From: Beroe ovata
Lineage: Eukaryota > Ctenophora > Nuda > Beroida > Beroidae
Length of the DNA stretch: 64,000 nucleotides
Direction of reading: 5' to 3'
Assembly: GCA_946803715.1 (NCBI GenBank)
Contig: CAMPET010000027.1
Location: 102,391 to 166,390, forward strand
This document shows, piece by piece, positions 1 to 11,538 of this stretch. Each line of letters opens with the position of its first letter. Within the stretch, counting starts at the first letter, position 1. The notes under the pieces are model-generated. The model was not told the origin of the DNA, did not search any database, and saw nothing but the letters and a program-made list of their open reading frames with translations. Made by a program: the position numbers and the translations under genes.

Positions 1-1844
1 TATAGTATTAATGTATTAATAGTATAATATCAACAAGCTTATATTGTATGAAATAGCCATCAATAATTTTTAGAACCTGCAAAGTAATTATGTTTGAACA
101 ATTTGAATTGGCAAATGATGCTAAAACTCTTTTCTGGTACCATCAAAAGGAAGGGAATTTGTGCACCTGAATTCATGTACCTGATTACGAGTTTTTCCTA
201 CACTTGGCGCTGATCAATCGCAATTCTGCCCACACAATTGCGAATCCACCTTGCCAGGGATAAAATCCTACAATGCACCTGAAATTCAAGTCCTGAATCC
301 AATGGTCCATTCAATTAATAAAGCGCTCGATTTTGGGATTCATAATTATAATTTGAAATATTGACAAAGTTAATTGACGCGCGCCGGCGAATGTGCGCGC
401 GCGTTCAGCGTTGCGGGAAATTAGAAATATCTCATAAAATTTTTCCTTGCGCGCGATCAGAAACAGCGGACAGATAACATTCAGCAAGGCCATGACGGCC
501 GATAGCAGCATCCGGCAAGGGCGCGCAACGCGAACGTGTGCTCAGTGCTCACACATAATTATCTTTGTATCACCAGATGTAATGCGACAAAGCTAAATGT
601 AAAATTTCTTTTTATCTAACTTTACCAAATGAACTTTTTAAATTTTGTGTATTTCATTTTCATTATACATAGTTTTGAGTTAATGAAATCTTATCTTGTT
701 TTGTATGTTGCAATTCACAGGACTGTTTTAAATAAGAAAGTTCTTAATTTGGGTACCTTGAAAAAAGGTTACTTAACAATGATATAACTGTTTGAGATTG
801 GGACTGAATATTTGAGTTGATATTCTGTCAAAAACATTCTATTCTATTCTAATCTATTGCTAGTTGCAATTTATTGATGATAGATACTTACTGGAAATGT
901 TATACTGAGCATTAGATACGAACTATTGATGAAGATATCATATGTGAAAGATTAATCAAACCATATTGGAACAGCTTGCCAATGTTGGTTAGAAATGCGT
1001 GCAATGTTTACTCCTTTGAAAGTCTTCTTGAGAAATATAAAATGAATGCTGATACTTGAGGTGTCAACTTGTGTTAAATAAGATAGAGGGTCCAACTTGT
1101 TTAGACATTAAAGTCAAGTTTAACGAATATCTGAGTCAGAATCCTTATGTTGCAAAAAAGAGGTATTAACATTATTAACCTTCCATTGGATTTTTTAAAT
1201 GATTAATGGGCCAATGATTTTATAAGATCTCTATATTAGTGATTGTTGAATACCATAATTCTTTCTATTCTATTCTATTCAAGATCAAACCACTAAAGTC
1301 TAAACCAGATCAGGGGCATCTCCAGGGTTTTTGAAGGGGGATGCCAAATCAACACAGTTTCTGTCCAGTGTCCATATCAACATTTGGAAAAGTTGCTACA
1401 AAACTGTAGCAGGGGGCGCATCCCCCAGAAGTCTATTTTCAGTTCAAGGTTCTCGAAATTTGAGGTCAAATTATGCTCTTATTGATAGTTGGTTCTTCTG
1501 CCTCGTCTCTCACTTACAGATTAGCTTATACAACATCTACTCGTTGTCATGGAGTACTGTGAGGGCACCCATTCTCAAACACAGGGGATTGTTTCTATCC
1601 AATGAGACATTTAAAATCGACTTTGGTCAAGACAGAGTGGTTATTATATCATATTATTTGTGCATACCCACGACATGTCAAACAAAGAATCGAAACTGTG
1701 AGGTTCCGTACTGACCACTCAGTCACAAAGTTGATAGCCTAATCACACTGGCTGTTTATGTCTAATCTCTAACTTGATTGCTTTTCGTGAGGCATATACT
1801 ATTTTCTAAAGTAAAGGAAACACATTCATATCATTCTTTAGGGG
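1..1844. other. Upstream non-coding region of CEP135
   Basis: No convincing coding exon is seen. About 375-540 is strongly GC-rich (runs of GCGC) in AT-rich DNA and resembles the GC-rich repeats seen later in the window. About 180-290 ends with GGGATAAAATCCTAC, a string like that at the ends of hairpin repeats near 19.5 kb and 43.9 kb. About 1315-1440 contains a short hairpin (GGGGGCGCATCCCCC) also found in variant form near 19.1, 44.4 and 44.7 kb. An acceptor-like TTCTTTAG ends at 1841, three bases before the CEP135 start codon, so a 5' UTR exon may lie in this region. Confidence 0.5.
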
Positions 1845-4800
1845 ATGGGGTTCGGTGAAGAGAAGTATAATGTCTTGAGGAAAAGGCTTGATCAACTTGG
1901 GTATCGCCAAACACTTGATATGACTTCATTGCCACTGGTTGAAAAGCTATTTGCTGATTTATTGCATACAACAGACAGTTTGAAGGCTAGTAAACAGCAA
2001 ACTGCCACCTTGAAGGTAATTTCTGATTGTAGCTTCATATTGTGTTGATGGCTGAAGCTTCCAGATTTGAAACAGGAGAGGGCCTTACATCTGTAGGGTA
2101 ACCGCTGATGATTCACAGTTTAGATTCTTCCCTCTCTTATGCCGATCCTTGGATTAGAAAATCGATATCCAGTATTTTGCTATGTTTGCAGTATACCCAT
2201 ACACCTCTATAGATAAGACTTTGGATTATCAATTTGTTTTAGGAGGAAAGCCAGGCTATCATACAGCAAGGTGATCCATATAAAGCAGAAAACACACGTC
2301 TACTCAGAGAGAACAATGATCTACACATACAGATAATCAAGGTATATCAAGATGTTTGATATGATTGTTGAAATTGAAGTGTAATTGCTTAGAACTTTTC
2401 TCCCCTTTGGCCACCTCCTTAATTAGGTATGTCTTGCCACCTCTGACCTATGGGCTTCCTTGAACATATACAAATGCTACTTACTTGCCAAGTTGTTTAA
2501 CGACTTTTGAATTTCACTACAGGTCAAGGAGGAAACGGATGGTAAAGTGAAGGAGCTCAAGAGTGCCTTGAGGAAATCAGAGCATGAGTGTGCAGATCTT
2601 CAGTTTTTAAACTCTCAGTATGCTCATAAGCTAAAGGCTCTTCAAAAGCAAGATCAAGCAAAATCAGATCGTATTCAGCAGTTGCATGTAAGTTTGGAAA
2701 ATTATTCAATACATTTCTCTCATCCTGACTGTTTTATTTTGAAAAGTGACATTACCAATAAATTGTCATAAAATGTTGGAATATTATAGGAAAGGAACAT
2801 GAATGCTGTTGTGGAAACACCTGGAGGTCGCCGTCGCCATATAGCCCCAAGAAGACCTGTGCTCGAGCTGAATGCCTCCCTCCCTGAATCTCCTGGCCTT
2901 GACAGCCCCACGAAACCTACAGATCCGTACATGTGTGATCTACTCAGAGTTGCAGATCAGCAGATCTCAGAACTAACCAGACAAGTTAAGAACATGGAAG
3001 AGGCAAATGGCGCAGCTGCTCGGAAGAGTGAGAGTCTGGTGAAACAGGTTTCACTGAGAGACAAAGAGATTGATAGGCTGCAGCACCTGTTGGAAGGTGG
3101 TCGGCCAACTAAGGCTATGGCAAACGACGGTTTAGCTGAGAGCACTGACAGGGTGATATCACATCTAAATATACAGGTAGACATGTGACTGAGTAAACAT
3201 AGACGATAGAACTGTGAAATGTGATAGTTGAATTTACATGTATTATCATAGGCAATCACACCGATCTGTTTCCATAGGTGGAATATCTACAGCAATCAAA
3301 CAGGGAATTGGATGCAAAGCTTAGAGCGTCCCTAGCTAAACAAAGAGAAGATATGGAAGAAAATAAGGTGAGTTGATGAGCATATGTTCGATCTGATGTG
3401 TATGATTTTCCTAAAAATAGTCTGTCTATGATCTTCACACTGTTTCAGGCTTACCAGACAAAGCATTCTGATCTTATGCAGAAGTACGAGAAAGTTCAAG
3501 GAGAACTGGAGAAAATCAAGATTGAGAAAACAGCTCGATTGGGAACGTATGAAACCGAACTAGACATGATATTTCACAAAATAAAGGACAAAGAAAACGC
3601 AGCGGAAGAAACCAAGCACCAGCAAAGTCTGTTGAAAGACAAGCTAGAGGAGCTTAAGTTAGAGAAGAAAGAGCTTGTCCGATTGTTAACTGAGAGTCAG
3701 GTATGCATCATGCTGATTGAATATTGTCTTTGTGCCAAGTCAGCATGTGAGGAATCGTAGCAAAAAACGTATTTATTCAGGTGGAAACCGAGAAGTTTAC
3801 CTTGGTAGTGAAACGGCTAGAAGAAGACAAGAAGGAGGCAGGGCGTCGTCTCAGAGATCTTAACGAGGAAAACAAACAATTGAAACGGAACGTCAACAGG
3901 TTTCATGTCAACCTTGACTATGCAAACTGAAATAGTGGGTAGTTCAGTTTGAACACCCGCCACATTATCTTGTAAAGTATAAGCCCTACTTGACATCGCT
4001 TCACGCAGCTTGGAACACATCTCGACTCTGAAAACAGCTAACCTGGAGCAACAGAAAGGAATGTCAGAAGTTAACCTGCAGGATAGAATTGACCAGTTAA
4101 CTGATGAGAATGATACCAACAAAAACCAGATAACTTTGTTACTCAAGGTACAAACTGAAATTGAAGATACCTTTTTTCAACTTTGAAGCGATTCTAACGT
4201 TAAGATAACGGCGTTTATCGATTTGTATTGCTCTACAACTCGTACCACGGTCACATTCTATAACGCCTTTGAAATATATCCCAAATTATGAAATATCTCC
4301 GAAGGAAATGGACGACGTGAGGAAGGATTTGAACCTCAAGTCAGAAGAAGTGGTCTACTACAAGCAGGAGTGTGGGAATCTTCAGTCGCTGATATCAAAA
4401 TATGCAATTCCCGCGCGGGAAAATGAACCGGTGAGTTGAAAATGATATCCAAGCGGATTTTAGTAGTATTTTATAGTTAATCTTTTTGACTTCGAAATTG
4501 AATTCTGAAAAGGAATTGATATTATCTTATGCTAGCATATAACCTCAGTTGTCTAAAGTTGAGGCACTTTCTACTGAAAGAGATAGGCTCAAAGCACAAG
4601 TCTCAGATCTGCAAAGTGAAATTCTAGGACTGAAATCCAACATTCGTCTTGTGACATCTGAAAGGGACAACGTGGACGCTCTCTACTTACAGGTATCATG
4701 GTGTCAACAGTCATACTCTGTCGAGTGTGGTGTCAGCTAGGATAGAACGCTCGGCACAGCTAACGCATAACTAACGTGCTTAGGCTACGGAAGAAGTCAA

Positions 4801-7800
4801 GAGACTCCGATCTGAGCGCACTGACATTGTCCTTGCGGAATCGAGCACTGCTCTGAAAATAGAGCGTGACAACGCTATTGCCAAGCTCAAACAGGTGATA
4901 GTTGCTAAGGAAATGACCCCATAGTCATCAATTAGTCATCATCAAGATCTCCAATTAATCAATGTTCGAGAGTATAGTTTAATTGTCACGTTTTCTTCTC
5001 TATCATGTAAATGTATATTTTCAACAGGCATTGTCAGAAAAGGAAACAGTTTCGGAACAGTTGACACTCGACAAACAGACGTCACAGCTGGAGGCTGAAC
5101 AGCTGGGAGATAAGATACGAGATCTAGAGCGGAAAGTGCACTCACTCACCGTGGAGCGGGATTTGCTGCAGGGAAAAGTTGAAAACTCGAAGGAAACAAT
5201 CAAAAAGTTGGAAGAACAAGTCACGACGTCATCAACGCATCTTTACACTGCTAAAGCAGGTTATTTGCAAAGTCATATCTTGGTAACACTACTGGACTCT
5301 CACTCTGACGTCAACTGCACTCTTTGATAGCATTTCGCCCTTGCAATATAACCAAAGTTACATTCATTTAGCACAACGCTTCCTCACCTGAGACCACGTT
5401 ACATCAGGCATGACGCACACTGAGTCACAAGTAGCGCATCTGAAGACTGTGGCTCTGGCTGCCCAGCGGAGTCGGGATGATCTTCACAATAAGTTGTCAG
5501 AAGTGAACATGGAACTCGAGCTAGTGAATCAGCGAAACTCCTTCCTGGAGAAACAGGTTTTGTTGCTATCGTTAGGTCCGGTTAGGTTGATATTTAATTA
5601 TAGATTACACAAAAGTATACTCACTTAGGTTAACTCGTTAGGTAGGTGGTAACCTTAGTGAGTATACTTTTGCCAATTATCCGTAAATTGGACTTCATAT
5701 TTTACCACAACCAATGACAATCTTGGCTAACAGGTACAAGAACTTCAAGAATCACTGCGGAGTAAGAACAATGTGGCCACCAAGATGAAGCAGACCCTGG
5801 TGGACAAAGAGAAGGACCAGGACAAGTTACTGTGTCAGTTGGACGAAAAAACGGAGAAGATTCATGACATGAACCAGAAGTTCCTGAAGCAGGATAATGA
5901 ACTGCACCTCCTCACTATGGAGATCAAATCATTCGAGGATAAGTTCGCAGAGCAGAGACAGCTGTCCTCTCAAAAAGTAAGCGATTGAGACAGATGACAT
6001 TTTCTTTAAACTCAAAATTCGTCAAATTATGTGGTGTCACACTCTCCTGTCCCAGGACCAAGAAGTTGAGAGTCTAAGGAAGCAAGTTAATCGTATGATA
6101 GAAGAGCTGTCAGAGATGGAAAGTGTCAAGGATGTCACAGTGAAGCACAACAAGCAACTCACTGACGATGTATCAAACATGACGTCTGAAAACCAGGTAT
6201 ATACGATGGAAGGGTTTTGGGCCGTTGCCAAAACATGCGTTACATAGTGAGATCTCCATCATTCCCCAATCATCCTGTAGCGGTTGAACGAGGAGATCCG
6301 TGGTCTGAAGAAGGAACTGGAACTAATGAGGAGAGACGTGAATGAGAAGTGTCAGGAACTCCACACAGTCGAACACATGATTGGACTGAAGGTAGCTGAT
6401 AAGTGTTCAACAGTCACAGATTGCAGATTACTACCTGACCTTGCAACAATATTGTCATCTTGAGGATCATGAAGTTATGTTTGTCATGTTGTCATTGTTA
6501 TGATGACGGCATATTTGTCATGTTGTCATAGTTACGATGACGTCACACCCATGATACAGGATGCGGATAATCAGGAGATCCTCGAACAGTACAAGGATCT
6601 CAGTCGAGAGTGTGATAGGATAGCGAGGGAGGCCAAAACGAGTGCTGAGAACTGTGTCGACTTGCAGAGGGATCTCGCCGCTACTATGGATGTTTGTCAT
6701 ATTGAGATTGTTTTACTCTGATAATTACTTCCGAGTTTGTTGTCTGACTTCACCGCGCAAAATTGCAGGTCCGAAACGCATTAGAACAACGTTTAAAGGA
6801 GCAAACCGTGGAAATTCAGAAGATACTTGATCACAATGAAAACCTACAGAACCATCTGAGTGACTTAGAATTGCAGGTTGGAATTATTGTCGAGAAGAAA
6901 ACTCGTTATATTCACGACAATCTACCAAGCTCCAGCCATTATGTAACTCATGAGGATGTCTCAGCCGTTGAGATGTTGAAATGTAGCGGTAACAGTAGCT
7001 TGCTTTCCAATCGTCACATAACATTGTTACATCACACCTATTCGGTGCGTATTGCCCAAATTTCACTCGGCTTCGCCTCGAGAAATATGGTCAAATACGC
7101 ACCTCATAGGTGTGATGTAACAGTATATTATCTCACTGTTTCATCCAGGTAGCAAAATACGAGAGAGTTGTCCAAGAGCAGGACGACTACAGAAAGCAGA
7201 TACTTCTAGATTTGGAGACGGTGAGGGACATCAACAACAAGATTGAGGGGCAGCGAGAGGCTCACGCCAGACAAGCTGCTAATAGGTTTGGTAAACCACG
7301 GTCAGGTGCTAGGGAAGGGCTCTATTCTGTTATACAGGGTGTGTCAAAAAAGTGGACAAAAGTAAACCTCCATATCTCAGCTTCTGTTTAGAGTTTTTGG
7401 ATGAAATTTGGATGTGTGGTAGGTATCGGCTGTAAGTTTTTCTCACTAAAATTTTAACAACCTAGCTCAAACACTGCCCTAGTTATCAGCAAAAAACTGA
7501 CTTTTCAGTTTTTTTTTCATTTCTAACGCTGTCTATAAATCCGGTCGTGTTTTGAGTTCAAAAATAAAATTTGCAGCGTCAATGGACAATACTAACACCT
7601 ACTTGTTCATAAAATTTCAATTATCTACCTCAAAAAATGATGGAGGAATAAGCAAAAAAGAGAGAACTGCTTTTTTCAACTTCATTCATCGACAAGGCAC
7701 GATCTGAGCCTCAAAAATGGATGCAGGCTTCAATATAGCAATTCTCAACTACTCCAGAATAAATCTTGAAAATTTCATCAAGTTATCTCAAAAAAACGCC

Positions 7801-9574
7801 GGAGATATGCAAGTAGAGCACATTGAAGTGGATGTTTGCTATTGTACACACCCTGTATATATATCAGCTATAACAAAAGTGTGTACTGATAGGAGCGTCG
7901 AAGTTGAGCAGTTACAGCGTGTCATAGAGAATTTGACTGGCGACTGTGAGAGTCTGAAACGGCAAGTAGCCGCAGAGAAGGATTGTGCTAGGAATCTGGA
8001 ATACATTATTAAGACTGGGCGGAAACAGGTACAACTGGCTTTGTTTTGTGGTATTTTCATAAACATATTGAGTCTATATTATAGACGAAAATAATCATCT
8101 ATCATCTAGACAAAATACATTTCTTCAGGAGTATGATAACCAAAGTAAAGTTGAGGATAGTCAACTCAAGATCAGTCAACTGAAAGCCAAGCTGCAAATC
8201 AAGCAGACAGAACTGAAGCAGAGTACAGAAAAGTATAGTGTTCTCCACGAAGATTACGACAAGTTGAAAGAACAAAACGCAAAGTTACTGAGAACCATAA
8301 CAAGCGAGAGATTCGAAAGGTGAGCCGGTCACAATTTTATAGTCGGAACGCGCGAAATACAATATTTCTTGTTGGTAGTATGCTACCGTCAGTAACTTCT
8401 AGCTGCGCGTGAGAAAATATTAACGGATTTCGAAACTTCTTGCCGCCATTTGAAGGCATCTTTCGTTTTGTCATTCTTTGAAATGTTCATTGCGGATAAA
8501 TTTCGGCAGTACTACCAACTGGTGTATCCAATATTTGACCTGCCTTATACGGCACAGTATAACGAAACGGAATCACACAGGGAGAAAGCCAAGAATCAAG
8601 CTGACACATTGAAAAACCAACTGGAGACGATGACATCGAAAACTCATAGCTCCAGCCGTCCCATGCCAGTGATATCGGACTTGAAACTGACGAGCATGTC
8701 GGCCCCTGTGTCTTATCAACCGACACTGTCTCCCAGTACAGTGAAAAGACACTCAACACGTCTTACGAGACACGTGTCTTCTAACGACGAAACAGACGAC
8801 TCTATCATGCGAGAAATCAGTACGTCATATCCAATATTAGAACACCCACTAAATATCTTCCCTGAAAACCTTCTGATTTAAGCAAATAACACTCTCTCAC
8901 AGATCGTACACAGCGGAGAACAGTTAGTTCAACAGCTCCATCTATCGTGCCAGCCACAGAAGTCCCGGCTAGTATCAGTATTCCTGATGACTCGCTCATG
9001 ACATCCATCACTGATTCCACGCTGGAACAGACTGCTGATACTGGGGTTACGGGGGGAGATGCCAGTATTGATAGCCTTGCTCTCAAGATGAAATGTAAGA
9101 ATCAGCGGATTTTAAACTGTGGGAATGATTTATTTGCGGTGTATGGATGTGTAATCTGCTATCTGAGTCCTTCGACTTTCCCATATTTCTCAATCAGTTG
9201 ACGGGGTTCCAATGACCGACTATAACACGTTCTTGCAGTGATTCATGAATACATTATCATTCATTTCGAATCTGGTATCGCGATTGACGAGTCATCTATT
9301 TGCAGCTGATTCCATTATCGAGGAACCGAGCGTATCGGTCCAAAGTTCCGTTGTAGTAGAAGATGAAGCAGGGCACAGCGAAGCCGTGAGTGGTGACATA
9401 TTAATATACTCTTATTGTATAACCATTATATTCGGAGTGAGCTATATGAATTCCCATTCTGAAGTTAATGTTCTACTCACTCCGTAGACGTTTGACGGTG
9501 ACGAAGATGACAGTGTTTACCAAGCCATAAGGTCGTCACAACGTTCTAGCAGACAATCCAATACACAGGAATGA
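1845..9574 (+). CDS. CEP135: CEP135-like centriole/centrosome coiled-coil protein
   Basis: Coding exons: 1845-2015, 2243-2341, 2523-2687, 2790-3176, 3278-3367, 3449-3700, 3781-3899, 4009-4147, 4305-4430, 4549-4692, 4784-4894, 5028-5259, 5408-5556, 5734-5976, 6056-6196, 6281-6391, 6560-6691, 6769-6876, 7149-7285, 7893-8028, 8129-8319, 8581-8819, 8903-9094, 9306-9385, 9488-9574. Phases are consistent throughout and give about 1326 aa. The N terminus (residues 1-50) has the family signature KRLDQLGYRQTL followed by LPLVEKLFADLLHTT; nearly all the rest is heptad-rich coiled coil, then an S/T-rich tail from about residue 1120. Family knowledge: CEP135/Bld10 is a scaffold of the centriole cartwheel and wall. 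Most introns are phase 0. The acceptor at 4304 (CCGAAG) has a poor pyrimidine tract, so that edge is least certain. Human CEP135 is about 1140 aa; the extra length is mostly the tail. Confidence 0.93.
4695..4740 (+). repeat. Partial unit of the dispersed ~105-bp satellite
   Basis: Inside a CEP135 intron there is GGTGTCAACAG followed about 20 bases later by GTGGTGTCAGCTAG. The same two blocks, similarly ordered, are the core of the satellite units at 18.2-19.1 kb and, on the other strand, at 38.0-38.6 kb. Confidence 0.55.
5611..5671. repeat. Small hairpin repeat in a CEP135 intron
   Basis: The arm beginning AAAAGTATACTCACTTAGGT (5611-5633) pairs with 5648-5671 with about two mismatches around a short loop. 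It looks like a small foldback element; no coding content. Confidence 0.6.
7026..7121. repeat. Foldback element in a CEP135 intron
   Basis: Arms of about 39 bases: 7026-7064 (GTTACATCACACCTATTCGG onward) and 7082-7121 (its imperfect reverse complement, ending AGGTGTGATGTAAC), around a CG-rich loop. It lies between the exons at 6769-6876 and 7149-7285. Consistent with a short non-autonomous inverted-repeat transposon. Confidence 0.65.
7335..7855. mobile_element. Mariner-like non-autonomous element (MITE)
   Basis: A 521-bp insertion in the CEP135 intron 7286-7892. It begins CAGGGTGTGT and ends with the exact complement ACACACCCTG, and is bounded by TA on both sides (7333-7334 and 7856-7857), the target-site signature of Tc1/mariner elements. 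There is no transposase reading frame; a frame of about 45 codons near 7717 is probably remnant. Its end lies only about 37 bp from the next exon's acceptor. Confidence 0.7.
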
Positions 9575-10173
9575 AGTGAGTCGTGGAACGAGAAGATGGA
9601 TCAAGGTAACTCAAACTTGGAAACCATGTTCAGCGAACTATATATGCAAAGTGTTAAGTGAGTTAAGTTTAGAGTAAAAATTAGTCACTAAATTGTTTAT
9701 TGATTTTGATATTTTCTACATACTGCACAACTCGGTGTATTTTAAAATTGCTTTTGCCATGGTATAACATTACATACATCACATATCAACTACCAGACGA
9801 CAGATTTTTACTCAGAATTTCTACTCATATTATCAGCATTTGAACAGGAACCCTGCTGAATTTTTCATCGGTGAAGGTATTGGGAGGGCAAATAGGTGTT
9901 ATATTGTACAGTTTTGTATAGTTTTTACCCCAGTAAATATACCAAGCATACATTTTTATTCAACAAATATTTGATTTAATATAACAATGATATCGATGTT
10001 TTATGGAAATTCGTGGTTGAAAGATCTGATGTGCGGATTATATCCAAGAGTTTTGATCATCATATTCCTCTCTTCAACCTCGGTAACTGATCAGTGATCG
10101 AAATCCTGGCTCCTATCAGTCTCTCCAACTTGAAACGACGCATGTTCACACACCCACACACACATACACCTCT
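9575..10173. other. Convergent intergenic spacer
   Basis: AT-rich 3' flank between CEP135 (+) and the coiled-coil gene (-). No canonical AATAAA was seen on the plus strand after the CEP135 stop. A short CA-rich tract lies at 10147-10168. No gene seen. Confidence 0.5.
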
Positions 10174-11053
10174 TCATATGGGTGGTAGTCTGAATTGTGT
10201 CCTAGTCAGGAGGTGATTCTGTTTCGCCTGCACCAGGTTGAACATCTTCTTCTTCAAGTTGGTATGCTGTTGTAGTGGCGGTAACTTGCTCGTTTCCACG
10301 GCTTTGTCCTCCGTGGGCACCTTCCTCCGCAAGACGTTCCGTCGCTCTACCACTTCTTGCAGCTCCTGTGTGTGTGTGTGTNNNNNNNNNNNNNNNNNNN
10401 NNNNNNNNNNNNNNNNNNNNNNNNNNNNNNNNNNNNNNNNNNNNNNNNNNNNNNNNNNNNNNNNNNNNNNNNNNNNNNNNNNNNNNNNNNNNNNNNNNNN
10501 NNNNNNNNNNNNNNNNNNNNNNNNNNNNNNNNNNNNNNNNNNNNNNNNNNNNNNNNNNNNNNNNNNNNNNNNNNNNNNNNNNNNNNNNNNNNNNNNNNNN
10601 NNNNNNNNNNNNNNNNNNNNNNNNNTGTGTGTGTGTGTGTGCGTGTGTGTGTGTGTATGTCTTTATGTGTGTGTTTGCCCGTGCTATAGTTGTCTACATA
10701 CTTCGCAGTCATACTTCTTTCTTCATACCTCGATCCTATGGTGATATCTAGCTGTCTTGAGTACTAATTGTGTCATTGACCTCTCGTGGCCCCGTCTTTG
10801 CTCTTCCTTCAGAGTATCCAGTACCTTAAACAAGTCTTACAATAATTATTCTTACAATTTAATTATTCATTCATTGCCACTTTCCTACGACGTGTATCAT
10901 TTGCATAGAGGTGGTTGCCAAGATGAATCGGAAAATGTACACATGGGATTTGCCACACCATACCTGTAACTTTTGATCTAGGACGTTCTTCAAGCGCTTA
11001 TTGACCTGCTTACTATTAAGCTCCAAAAGTTGCGACTCTTTCGAAAGTCTCAT
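10174..11053 (-). CDS. Small coiled-coil protein, unrecognised (three exons)
   Basis: Minus-strand exons: 11053-10964 (30 aa), 10824-10729 (32 aa), 10365-10174 (63 aa plus TGA). All junctions are phase 0 with GTATGG...TTAAG and GTATGA...CACAG boundaries, giving 125 aa. An in-frame TGA lies just upstream of the ATG with no usable acceptor between, so the start is well supported. The protein begins MRLSKESQLLELNSKQ and is rich in Leu, Lys, Arg and Glu with heptad spacing (LKEEQRRGHER, then ELQEVVERRNVLRRKV), predicting a helical coiled coil. No signal peptide or membrane segment. The second intron contains a (CA)n tract and an unsequenced gap at 10382-10625, so a further exon could be hidden. 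I do not recognise the family; a centrosomal or ciliary role would be a guess from the fold type. Confidence 0.6.
10372..10650. repeat. (TG)n microsatellite with assembly gap
   Basis: TG dinucleotide runs flank a run of N from 10382 to 10625. The true repeat length is unknown. It lies in an intron of the small coiled-coil gene. Confidence 0.95.
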
Positions 11054-11538
11054 CTCTTCTTCATGTGATTTAAGTCAGCAGGTTCACTGCAAAACATTCA
11101 TGAACACAACTCAAACGACCTTTTACTACGAGTTACAAATGTGCTTTTGTCGACTATCGGTTTCCAGATGAGCAAATCAGATGTTTGTCTGGGAATCACG
11201 TGACTATTATGATTCGACAGCTGCTAGAGAAAAGAACACAGCTTGCAATGCGGAGGAATGATAGACGTTATATGTAATTGTTATAAAGCATTGTGAGCTT
11301 TATCCAATGGTGGTTAGCAATCTATACCTAACTATGCAGGGAGATTGTGTGCCCAGCTTATCGCTATGGCAACAGAGGTCTTTAATTGCTTGTATACGAG
11401 TGCTCGTTTAGGAGGTACGATGTAGTTTAGTGACGTCATGAGGCAAAATATTATCATATGAAATCACTCAATTTGTATTACTGAGTAAATTACATGATGT
11501 GTAAATTACATGATATCTTACCACCAATATTAGGTCGA
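11054..11538. promoter_or_regulatory. Divergent intergenic region, possible bidirectional promoter
   Basis: 485 bp separate the ATG of the coiled-coil gene (-) from that of aminoacylase copy A (+). Head-to-head spacing this short suggests shared regulatory DNA. A CACGTG-containing site (ATCACGTGACT) is at about 11197-11207. No TATA box in a convincing position was seen. Inference only. Confidence 0.35.

Noticed and set aside
1331-1714. 127-aa frame upstream of CEP135
   Set aside because: Overlaps a dispersed hairpin repeat and has no recognisable protein features.
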